64,000 bases of DNA from Epiperipatus broadwayi (lineage: Eukaryota > Onychophora > Udeonychophora > Euonychophora > Peripatidae): positions 9,255,916 to 9,319,915 of the forward strand of contig JAQFVV010006220.1 in the NCBI GenBank assembly GCA_028023455.1, in the 5' to 3' direction. Positions 49,042 to 57,425 of the stretch are shown in pieces. How positions within the stretch are numbered: position 1 is the first letter of the stretch; every line of letters begins with the position of its first letter. The translations under genes were made by a program, and so were the position numbers. Under the pieces are notes generated by a model. That model worked only from the letters and a program-made list of their open reading frames with translations. It had not been told where the DNA came from and did no database searches.

Positions 49042-49633
49042 TAGAGTAATCAGATGTCCTGATTTTTCAGAATTTATCCTTATTTTTGATTAGATGTCCC
49101 AGTGTCACTAAAATGTCTTTTCAGGACCATTGTATGTCCTGATTTTCAAATACTCATAATTATTATTTGTCTTATATAAATAATTCATGGCAAAAATGAT
49201 AGTTTCTTGGCCCTCTTTATCCATTTTAGTCTCTACAGTAATATTATAAAAACTTCAGACAAATTCCAACACCAAACCAAAGATCGCTATTATGTTATAT
49301 GTCTGGGTTATTAAGGCAGACTGATTCTCATGTCCAACCTCACCTTGAAGCATGCTCAGTTGGATTTTTGTAGGCTAAAATTTGAACTGCTCTTGCACCT
49401 CCTTTGATTGACAGTGTAGTTTTATTAGTTCTTTGTTGATATTAATTTTCTATAGTAATAAAATTAGTAGGAATATTTAACTCTGAACAATAGGCAATAT
49501 GCCAAAAAAAAAAGTACTTATAATGATGAATATATGCAGGAATGGAGTTTTATAAAAAAAAAAAGAATGCAATGCCATAAAAATGATTGGTTGTTATGTC
49601 CCAATTTTTGATAGAACCAGTCTGGTCACCCTG
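49042..49633. mobile_element. hAT-type MITE with perfect 8-bp target duplication
   Basis: The octamer 'TTACTATC' flanks the element exactly at 49034-49041 and 49634-49641. The left end 'TAGAGTAATCAGATGTCCTG' and the complement of the right end 'CCAGTCTGGTCACCCTG' are inverted repeats of the '(C/T)AGRGTGACCAGA' type common in hAT elements. Subterminal 'GATGTCC' and 'TATGTCCTGATTTT' motifs recur inside. At 592 bp there is no transposase frame. Confidence 0.8.
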
Positions 49634-49892
49634 TTACTATCTGACTTTTATAAATCTTTACAATGATCATGTGATTTAGGCTTTTTATTATAGAGTATTT
49701 ATTGTTTGTTTATATTGATTAAATTTAATTCTTGTGGGGAGATAGGTATATTTTTCATTCATTTTGAGTTTTACAGGATACTCTAGCAAAATGACCCTAG
49801 TCCACTTTCATACAACACTTGTTCTCAAAAGCCATATTTCCCTAAAATCCACAATAACATTCAAATTTATTTTACTACCATAATGTGATTTA

Positions 49893-49934
49893 ACCATTAT
49901 GGTTTTGTGAATGACCATTATGGTTTTGTGAATG
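49893..49934. repeat. 21-bp perfect tandem duplication
   Basis: 'ACCATTATGGTTTTGTGAATG' occurs twice without a gap (first 20 bases shown by 'ACCATTATGGTTTTGTGAAT'). Confidence 0.85.
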
Positions 49935-50273
49935 ACCATTTATCTGGGTTCTGTGCTACTTAAACCTTGGAACTTTTTATAGCCAGTTCTATTTCTATCT
50001 AATGTGCCAGATTACATTTAATGGCTTCTCGGTATGTCAAACTTCAGTTGTTGTTAGCATTTATTTCCTTAGTGATTTACCAGTATGTCTAAAGCTTTCT
50101 CCAGAAATCCCCATTTACAGACTCTAGTCAAATCTTTTAGTGCTGCATCACAATGGCATCATAAACTACATCATAGCAGTTTTATGACTGCTATCATTTT
50201 CTGAGCCATGATACATAATATGATAGAAATCTTAATAAAAATATATTTTTTATGTGATCTATCCCAACTTGAA

Positions 50274-50325
50274 TTTTTAGTATAGTCTTACTCTGACACT
50301 TTTTAGTATAGTCTTACTCTGACAC
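50274..50325. repeat. 26-bp perfect tandem duplication
   Basis: The unit beginning 'TTTTTAGTATAGTCTTACTC' occurs twice in direct succession. Confidence 0.85.
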
Positions 50326-50804
50326 TTACACAATATTTTAATTGGCTGGAGTGTTGTTACTTAATAGTTCATCTCAATTGATAGCCATTTTTTTTTTTAA
50401 TTGGTAGATTTTATTTTATAATTAATAGTGGGTCTCCTTTGAATTTCAGTAATTTTTTGCTGTTTATTGAATTCTGCCAAAGTAATATTAATTCATTAAC
50501 TTTGTTCAAACATACAAAGAAATAAATTTCTAAATAAAGATTTAGTTATAATATTTATGCTTAATATTTCATGGTAATAATAAAATAATTATGATTCTAT
50601 AATACATATAGTATATATTTGTATTTTTATATTGGACTATTTCCATCATTTAATATATGTATTGAATGTCTTTAGAAAAATTTAACTTTATTTAAACATT
50701 CCAAATACATTCAACTGTTCATCAAACAAGTTAATATATACATATTTCGAGAAGTATTAGTCTCCCTTCTTCTTCAGATGTTGCTGGCCTTACCAGTGAC
50801 AGTA

Positions 50805-50888
50805 CTAGCATGGGATTTGAACCGGGGTCCTTAGATTCTTGAGTTTTGAATTTTAATGTAACGCTCTAACCAACTGAGCCATCTTGCC
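50805..50888 (-). repeat. tRNA-like SINE head downstream of a Penelope fragment
   Basis: The minus strand begins 'GGCAAGATGGCTCAGTTGGT' (tRNA-like start with A box) and has 'GGTTCAAATCCC' (B box) about 65 nt on, the spacing of a tRNA with a long arm. It is followed on the minus strand by 'CTGAAGAAGAAGGGAGACTA' and 'ACTTCTCGAAA', then AT-rich sequence. It sits directly 3' of the Penelope endonuclease remnant. It is either a SINE inserted there or part of that element's tail. Confidence 0.6.
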
Positions 50889-50919
50889 AATGGCAACAGT
50901 CTGTAGTAATTTCAGATAC

Positions 50920-51560
50920 TTATCTATGAGGTTTCACCTGATTTCTCCACTTTTTTCTAAAAGCAAAGTTGATTAGTGGTTTCCATATATTATATATAGT
51001 CACACTGGGTTGGCTTATGGGATTTTTTGCTATTGTCATATGAGCAGTTTCTTTAAATTTTCTTCTTTGTAATTTTTCTTCTCTATCCAATATTTTTGTA
51101 TTTTTCCAATTGAACATCTATACATGCATTGGCACATACATGTTCTGCCACCTTAGACATATCTGCTTTCTCTCTTCTAATCATCAATTTGTGTTCTTGC
51201 AAACACTTTCAATGGGACAACTGGTCTCACCAACATATGTTCGTCAATTTGTGTTCTTGCAAGCACTTTCAATGGGACAACTGGTCTCACCAATATATGT
51301 TCTTCCACATTTACATGGTACTTCATAGATGCTGTTTTTTCTTTTCATCATTTCAAGTTTAGGCTTTGCAGATGTTATATTCCTTGTAGGGTAGTATGGC
51401 TCTGGAAAACTATTCTGATGTTATACTGATTGCAGATTTTCCTTAATTTGTCTATTTTTGGAATGTATGGGTACACTGCAGTACCAATAAATTTGTCTTT
51501 TCTCTTGATGGTTCTTTTTGTCTATTTAAAGTTTTCTTAATAACAGCTGATGGATAAATA
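50920..51560 (-). pseudogene. Penelope-like element: RT end plus GIY-YIG endonuclease, broken
   Basis: Minus strand from about 51,530: 'FIGTAVYPYIPKIDKLRKIC' and 'NQYNIRIVFQSHTTL' fit the RT thumb/linker of Penelope-like elements. After a frameshift comes 'SIYEVPCKCGRTYIGETSCP' (GIY strand, Cys pair, YIG strand). Then comes an exact-register 60-bp duplication of the YIG segment (51181-51300), with stops. Finally 'FNWKNTKILDREEKLQRRKF' and 'KETAHM...ISQPSVTIY' complete the endonuclease (open from 51117 to 50920). The stops and duplication make it non-functional. It is a different family from the copies at 19-34 kb. Confidence 0.75.
51181..51300. repeat. 60-bp in-frame tandem duplication in the GIY-YIG core
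   Basis: 51181-51240 and 51241-51300 differ at only a few positions. Each encodes, on the minus strand, 'TYIGETSCPIES' or 'TYVGETSCPIES' followed by 'CKNTN'. The unit is 20 codons. Confidence 0.9.
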
Positions 51561-51670
51561 TTTTTCATAAGAGTTTGTTCTATATTTTAGCATCTACCCG
51601 TAATCTTATTCTAAGAATTGAGCATGTATAAGTTATTTCCCTAAGCTTCAAGTAGGCATATTTATGAGCA

Positions 51671-53501
51671 TGTGCTAAATCCCATCTCAAGCGCCAGTCT
51701 TATCCATTAATAAGACTTATACCTCTCCAAAACATAAAAAAAGGGTTCAGTGGACACTCTTTGGGTATCTTATCCAGACTAGCTCAATCTCAAGGTCTGG
51801 GTACAAATTCTAACGAGAACAAAGCTAAGGTGATCTTATGAAGACGTCACATATATATCTCATTATAATTTCTATCTACCTACAAATCCTATTACAATAG
51901 CCCAGAAATGATATTACAATAGCCCAGAAATGATCAGAATCTCAGAATGCAAATAATACACAAGTTATAATCAAATTCTAAGATTTATTAACACACGTAT
52001 GCATATCTCAATATTTTAAGAACACAACTCATTTATTCTGATACATATATATATATATAAGATTCATATACATATTAACGAAAGAGAGCAATTACACATC
52101 AGAGTTGTTTATTAAATGATTTGAGAAATTATTTATTACTTTCTTTAAATTGGAATAACACATGTTTCTTAATCTATTACTAAATGTTCATTGAATATAT
52201 ATTGAGTAAAGGTCAAGATTACCTCTGTTAAGGGTGAATGTTCACATGGTCAAGGCTAAACAGAGCAAAACTCTCCATACAGTATTACCACCTGTGCTAA
52301 ACAGAGTAATCAATGGATGCCAGAAGGCTTGTGCATAAAATCCCTATCTAATGCCTACTCATCCAATATCCCCAGACTAGTTTCTGGCTTGTTTATCAAC
52401 AATTAATGTGCTAGTATAGGAAATGTGATCATGTGATGCTTAATGGTCAAGGCTAATGATCTATAAGCTTACAATCTTAAAGGAATGCTGGTTTTAGTGA
52501 GAGTCATTGATCTGGACGATGATGACAGGCTCCAAAATATTCTACACAAAATAATCCATCCTAGAGGTTAAGTAGATGATTTTTAACTTGCTTATGAGAG
52601 GTTCTACCTGTTTGTAGTTCGTGGCTATTACACTTGATTAAATAAACAGCAAATCTCCTTATGTTCAGGTGAGTCCCACAATAGTTGTCACTGAGCTGGC
52701 CTAACAAACTCACACGATTATAATTACCCCTGCATTTCAATGGAGTGCATAACAAATAAATTTTCATTAATTAATAATCACATTAATATGTTTTTTTTCT
52801 TTTTCCCGCTTCTTTCTTACCACTTGTATCTATTTTTTTTTAATTTTTATCACTGACTAAATCACTGAGAAAAGAATAGTTATTTGCTTTAATGCTCTTT
52901 AACCTCATTTTTTCTTTTTTATTTATTCATACGCCAATGACCAGATCTCAAGAATTCTTTTAGCTTCCATTGTTCTAAAATACTAACTTGACCAGTTCTA
53001 AGAATTCCGGTTCTTAGAATTCCGGTAAACATAGTCATTAACTGAAACCGCCCTCAACGCAACTTTCAATTCTTTTTATTACTCTCCACCCTTATATGCT
53101 TAGTGAGTTTTCATTAAGAAACATGTGCTACTACTGACATTATTTAAATCTATAGCTTATGACATTAATAAACAACAATATATATATAAAACACAAAAAA
53201 TAAAAAATAACACAACTCCGCACATAATCGCTTTTCTATATCCTCACATATAAATCTGTTAGTAATTCTACACACATCACAATAACAAGTACAACAAATA
53301 TATATGTATATGTACACATTCATGCCATTTACTGATTAATGTATTCCATTCATACTCTTTTGTAACAGGGTTCGAATGATTATTTATAAATTTTCTGCAT
53401 CTACCTATTTAATTAGTAACACCACTCGCAATTAACTCTTTATAATTATTATTACCCTATACTTACTTTAGCACCTGTATTCGAACCCAGTTACTGTTAC
53501 A
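51671..53501 (-). repeat. Gypsy element A: 3' LTR
   Basis: On the minus strand a purine run 'CCAGGGGGGTA' (plus 53502-53512) is followed at once by 'TGTAACAGTAACTGGG', a typical PPT/LTR junction. The far end is placed at 'TGTGCTAAATCC' (51671), giving TG...CA ends, but no second LTR copy is available to confirm it. Features inside: a 22-bp tandem duplication at 51891-51934; an inverted repeat of the LTR tip ('TGTAACAGGGTTCGAA' at 53361); (TA)n at 52,048-52,060. The minus frame 52767-52561 is discussed among the findings. Confidence 0.5.
51891..51934. repeat. 22-bp perfect tandem duplication
   Basis: 'ATTACAATAGCCCAGAAATG' plus two further bases, repeated twice in succession. Confidence 0.85.
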
Positions 53502-53639
53502 TACCCCCCTGGTGCAATAGCCTCAAAATACCCTGTGCATTTGAATGATTTCTTAAACGCCTTTTTTCTATCCTTTATCCCTCTCTGGGTTAGCAAAGGG
53601 CTTGAGTGACCGAGCATTGTATGACCCCCTTATTTCCCG

Positions 53640-54621
53640 CTTGGTATCCACCCAAAATGCATGTTTCCTTGACTCTTTGTTATCGTAAATGGGACCTCAT
53701 ATCGATTGCAAAACTTTTTGCAAATAAACTTTCCGGGTTTGCTTACATGGGGGGTCCTCACCATTACTTACTTGGTCTCCCACCTTAAAGGAATGAGAGG
53801 AAGTCTTGAAACCCTCTTTTCGTTGTATGCTTCTGTGAACCACCCAGTGGTATTCTTGCTGCCTATCTTTTTCTATATCAATGGGAGGTTCTTCCGTTTC
53901 TGGAAACTCAGTTTTGAACAACCTGGGTGCGTATTTCCCAAAATGCAAATGTATTAGCATGAACCCCTGTAGATTCATTCACTGCCCAGTTCATATAGTT
54001 TAAAATGTCCGGTAGTTGTTTGACCCACTTCCAATGGTCTGTGTGGACATAAGTACGGAACAACCTACCCAATTCCCACATCATTCTTTCACAGGGATTG
54101 GACTGAGGGTTCCGGATCGAGGTTAACACAGGTCCTATTTTCAATCGTTCGGTCGATCTCACCCACTCTTACGAGACGAATGGAGTCCCATGATCTGATA
54201 TGATAATTCGTGGTTTTCCCACCGATGGAATATGTTCCCTTTCCAGAAGATGTATGGTGTTCCTCGCATTGGCTTGCGTGATGGGATATGCTGACAATAG
54301 TTTGGAGAATAAATCATAAACAACCAAAAGGTATTTCTTTTTATTGAAGGTTGGCAGTGGGCCATAAAAATCAACTGCAACCATTTCCTTAGGTTCTCTG
54401 GGGATCATGGACAACATCAGAGCTGTATATTTCCTATTTGTGGGCTTAACTTTCTGGCAAATTTCGCATTGTCCGATAACGGCTGCAACTTTGCCATGCA
54501 TGCCTGGCCAGTAAAACCACCTCCTAATCCATCCTTCAGTCATTATTCCATAATGGCCGACCTGCGGTGCATGTCTGCCACCACTGCGGTCCTCATATGC
54601 TGCGGGATGACTGATCTCCAC
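53640..54621 (-). pseudogene. Element A integrase, frameshifted
   Basis: The N-terminal zinc-binding region has 'GHYGIMTEGWIRRWFYWPGM' followed by 'CEICQKVKP' (HHCC type). The DDE core shows 'VDFYGPLP' (first Asp) and 'IIISDHGTPF' (second Asp) before a stop at 54169. The next frame (54162-53908) has 'NPQSNPCERMMWELGRLF', which carries the catalytic Glu. A third overlapping frame (53978-53697) holds the C-terminal part with 'FKVGDQV'. A 'GPFTI.K..GN'-like block just beyond resembles the integrase C-terminal chromatin-side region. All three catalytic residues are visible, but they lie in different frames, so the copy is inactive. Confidence 0.8.
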
Positions 54622-55699
54622 TCTGCTGGATTTTCCTTAATTCTATATGCTCCAGTTTAAATTTCTGAATATTCTGCTCGACCCAACCCCCAATCAATTT
54701 AGCTTCTTTACCTTCCAATTGATCAATTACTGGCTGGAGTTGTTGGTCCTCTCTCTGAAGGTACTCCAGGCACCAAAAATCACATTCAAGTCCTTTGTCT
54801 GTTCTTAACCCTATGCTTGCTATATACAATTTCTCAGTACCTAGATGATGTGATTGCATGTCCACTCGATTGTGACTGAGGGCATCAGCTACCATGCCGT
54901 CAGACTCTTTGCAATACCTCACCATATAGTTGTATTCTTGGAGGTACAAGCTCCAACGTACTAATCTGCTGTTTGTGAGGTGGCTGTAGTTGATAAATTC
55001 CAGACTCTTGTGGTCAGTAACAATGCTGATCTCATAGCCCAGTAACAGCATACGAAACTTTTGAAAGGCCCAAACAATGGCCAACACCGCTTTCTCAGTG
55101 GTTGTATGATGTATCTCAGGACCTTTGAGTAGCCTTCTCAGAAAATATAGTACACCCATTCTCCCATCTTCTTGCTCTTGAGCCAAAGTCACTTCATGAC
55201 CATATCCATTGCTATCCGTCTGAACTATGAACAGCTTTGAAAAGTCAGGAAAGGCTAGCATAACATGTTCCAAGAAACCTGTCTTCACTCTTTGGAAGGT
55301 CTGGTCCTGTTCTTCTATCCACTTGCACTCACTAACCTTTTTTAATAACTCCACCAATGGCTCCATCTGTTCTGCAAACCGGTCCTGAAAGTGGTTGTAG
55401 AATGTACACAGGCCCAGAAATGTTCGGACCCGCTTCTTGGATCTAGCCATTGGAAAGTCGCGAATGTCCGAGATCTTGTCTGGGTGCGGTTTGAGTCCCT
55501 GAGCTCCCACTACATGCCCAAGAAAGACCACCTCTTTCTGACACAGTGCGCTCTTCTTTTTATTTATTTTTATGCCCTTTTTTTCATATTCTTCTAGAAA
55601 TAGTTCTACTTCCTGTATGTGTTCCTTAATATTAGTCGAGGCTATCAGAACGGCATCCATGTAAATCATGACCATGTCCTTTATCTCTGAGGACAGCAC
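54593..55699 (-). pseudogene. Element A reverse transcriptase (palm end) and RNase H
   Basis: A 368-residue frame. Near residue 13 is 'YMDAVLIAS', where gypsy RTs have the catalytic 'YxDD'; the second Asp is Ala here. 'FLGHVVGAQGLKPHPDKI' and 'RTFLGLCTFYNHF' follow (RT thumb). RNase H landmarks are 'FIVQTDSNGYG' (first Asp), 'EKAVLAIVWAFQKFRMLLLG' (Glu), 'IVTDHKSLEF' (Asp) and 'DGMVADALSHN' (last Asp). The frame then runs out before the integrase. The upstream RT half lies in other frames at 55700-56030. Loss of the YxDD Asp would abolish polymerase activity even if the frame were intact. Confidence 0.85.
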
Positions 55700-56032
55700 C
55701 TGAGTAACACTGCCCCACTGTTTATTAGGCCAAAAGGCATCCTGTTAAATTGATATGAATGGCCCCCATATCTGAATGATGTGTACTGGCAGTCTTCCAG
55801 ATGTAACTTAATTTGCCAATAACTGGCAGTTAAATCGAAAGGTCAAAAATACCTTCTTCCCTTGGAACTTCCTCAGTAATTCTTGCATGGGAGGTGTTAT
55901 ATTGCAGTCCAGTACAGTCACTTTATTTAATTGTTGAGCATCGAGACACAATCTAACAGATCCATCCTTCTTTTTTAACTACTACCATCGGGTTGCAATA
56001 TGCCGATGAGCATTTTGATATAATTCCCCACT
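55700..56032 (-). pseudogene. Element A reverse transcriptase fingers/palm start, multiple breaks
   Basis: Reading through frames on the minus strand recovers 'KKDGSVRLCLDAQQLNKVT' (RT domain 2), 'PPMQELLRKFQGKKVFLT', then after a one-base shift 'DLTASYWQIKLHLEDCQYTS' (with the first catalytic Asp) and 'NRMPFGLINSG'. At least three stops or shifts occur in 330 bp. Confidence 0.8.
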
Positions 56033-56416
56033 CTAGAGCATCTGATCTATTTGCTCTTTCACTTCCTTTGAGTATTGGCACAGAATGGGGTGTGACCTAG
56101 CTTTGAATGTCTGACCATCTCTCACCTTAATTCTCTGCTCAAACCCTTGTATAATTCCTGGCTTGTCTGAAAAGACTTGGTGATATTTGGTCAATGTTTG
56201 TTGTAATGGACTGTCTTGAACTTTCCCTTCTACTTTCGTTCTGTCAATCTTGTTATCTTCGAGTTTCTCTGGGGCATCCTCCTCTAGATATAGCTTTCCT
56301 ATCAAGCATTGAGGTTCCTCTGTGAGGAAAGGTACCACTTCACCCTCACATGTGACCTGACCCCTCTCATAGTCAAGGTTATATTTGTATCTATTTAGAA
56401 AATCTGATCCCAACAA
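56033..56416 (-). pseudogene. Element A protease end and RT start
   Basis: 127-residue frame beginning 'MLGSDFLNRYKYNLDYERGQ', the C-terminal end of the retroviral-type aspartic protease fold ('ILGxDFL'). A charged linker follows, then 'GIIQGFEQRIKVRDGQTFKA' and 'YSKEVKEQIDQML', the entry to gypsy RT. It ends at a stop (56033) just inside the RT. Confidence 0.75.
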
Positions 56417-56570
56417 GGTCTCATGTACTAAAACCTTTCATTACAAGGAACACATGTGGACAGCTCCATCTGTTAATTTTTAGATCTATCCATATCTGCT
56501 TTGGCTCTACTTTAGCTTTCTAGTAGTCTGCTATTGCTATGTGAACTGTTTTTAGAGGGAGAATCAGTAT

Positions 56571-57086
56571 ATCTGGTTGTTCCCTTCTAATTTGATGGTA
56601 TAATCTCTCTGATACTACCAATACCTGGCTGCCCGAATCCATGAGGGCTTCAACATCCATTGAACATGCCTTTATAGGGATGATGGAGCATGTCTGGAGT
56701 GAATATCCCAGAACTCGGTCTTCCCAAGAACATATTTCCTATTCTTTTTGCCCCCCTGCTATATCTGGTAGTTCCCTTCTAATTTGATGGTATAATCTCT
56801 CTGATACTACCGATACCTGGCTGCCCGAATCCATGAGGGCTTCAACATCCATTGAACCTACCTTTATAGGAATGATGGGGCATGTCTGGAGTGAATATCC
56901 CAAAACTCGGTCTTGCCAAGAACATATTATATTTCCTATTCTTTTTGCCCCCTGCTTATTAACATCTGTGTCTCCTTTGGACCTAAGCTTATGCTCTTCT
57001 ATCTGTCTACTTTCTGTAACAATTTCTAGTTGGCTCAACATTTTATCAATCATCATCACTGATCTTTCTCCTCTTTTTCCCAGCAT
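56571..57086 (-). pseudogene. Element A protease with 192-bp in-frame duplication
   Basis: The frame from 57086 encodes 'CPIIPIKVGSMDVEALMDSG' followed by 'SQVSVVSERLYHQIRRELPD'. 'MDSG' is the D-S/T-G active-site triad of a retropepsin. Bases 56763-56954 and 56571-56762 are direct repeats (offset 192 bp, 64 codons), so the active-site segment occurs twice in tandem. The copies differ at a number of positions and a stop separates them. Both carry the DSG codons. Whether the duplication preceded or followed inactivation is unclear. Confidence 0.75.
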
Positions 57087-57186
57087 CCACCTTATTTCAT
57101 TGGGTAACTTTCTGCATGCAATTTCTACAATCTGTTCCTCTGATAATTTACACTATTCTAGAGTCCTTAATGTGGCCACCTGCCGC

Positions 57187-57425
57187 CTAAAAAAAATGTA
57201 TGTACGCTTCTCCATTACCTCCTTGGAACTTCTTCTGCCCTACCACTTGAGCCTCCACCCTTTCTTGTATATCTTCACTCCAGAATATATTGGCTAATAC
57301 TTCTTTATACTCCAGAAATGTTTGAGGTTGATGACTCAGTAAATTCAACCATGTCTCTGCATGTTTCTCTAGGTGGTGGTATGCTATGATCACTTGGTGT
57401 TCATCTGCTATCTCACAGTACTTAT
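57187..57425 (-). pseudogene. Element A gag remnant, truncated by element B
   Basis: From 57425 the minus strand reads 'KYCEIADEHQVIIAYHHLEK', 'HAETWLNLL', 'EYKEVLANIFWSEDIQERVE'. This is a gypsy gag capsid core ('Y...W...L..F...FW....Q'). It corresponds to 'LIISYSHLQGDARAWWESLF' in element B but differs at most positions, so A and B are different families. The frame stops abruptly at the B LTR tip. Confidence 0.8.

Larger units (their letters stand above)
51671..57425 (-). mobile_element. Ty3/gypsy LTR retrotransposon A, 5' part displaced by element B
   Basis: Minus-strand order from 57,425 down: gag remnant, aspartic protease, RT, RNase H, integrase, PPT (53502-53512), 3' LTR. Protease before RT before integrase is the gypsy order. 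The reading frame is broken in several places. The gag frame stops exactly where the B LTR terminus 'TGTAGCGG' begins, so the 5' LTR and most of gag should lie beyond element B, outside this window. Confidence 0.8.

Noticed and set aside
51110-51362. Plus-strand frames with an internal repeat at 51,110-51,362
   Set aside because: They are antisense to the Penelope endonuclease. The internal repeat is the 60-bp duplication.
53361-53501. Inverted repeat 'TGTAACAGGGTTCGAA' / 'TTCGAACCCAG...TGTTACA' considered as a separate 140-bp foldback element
   Set aside because: Its outer edge coincides with the PPT/LTR junction of element A, so it is better explained as part of that LTR.
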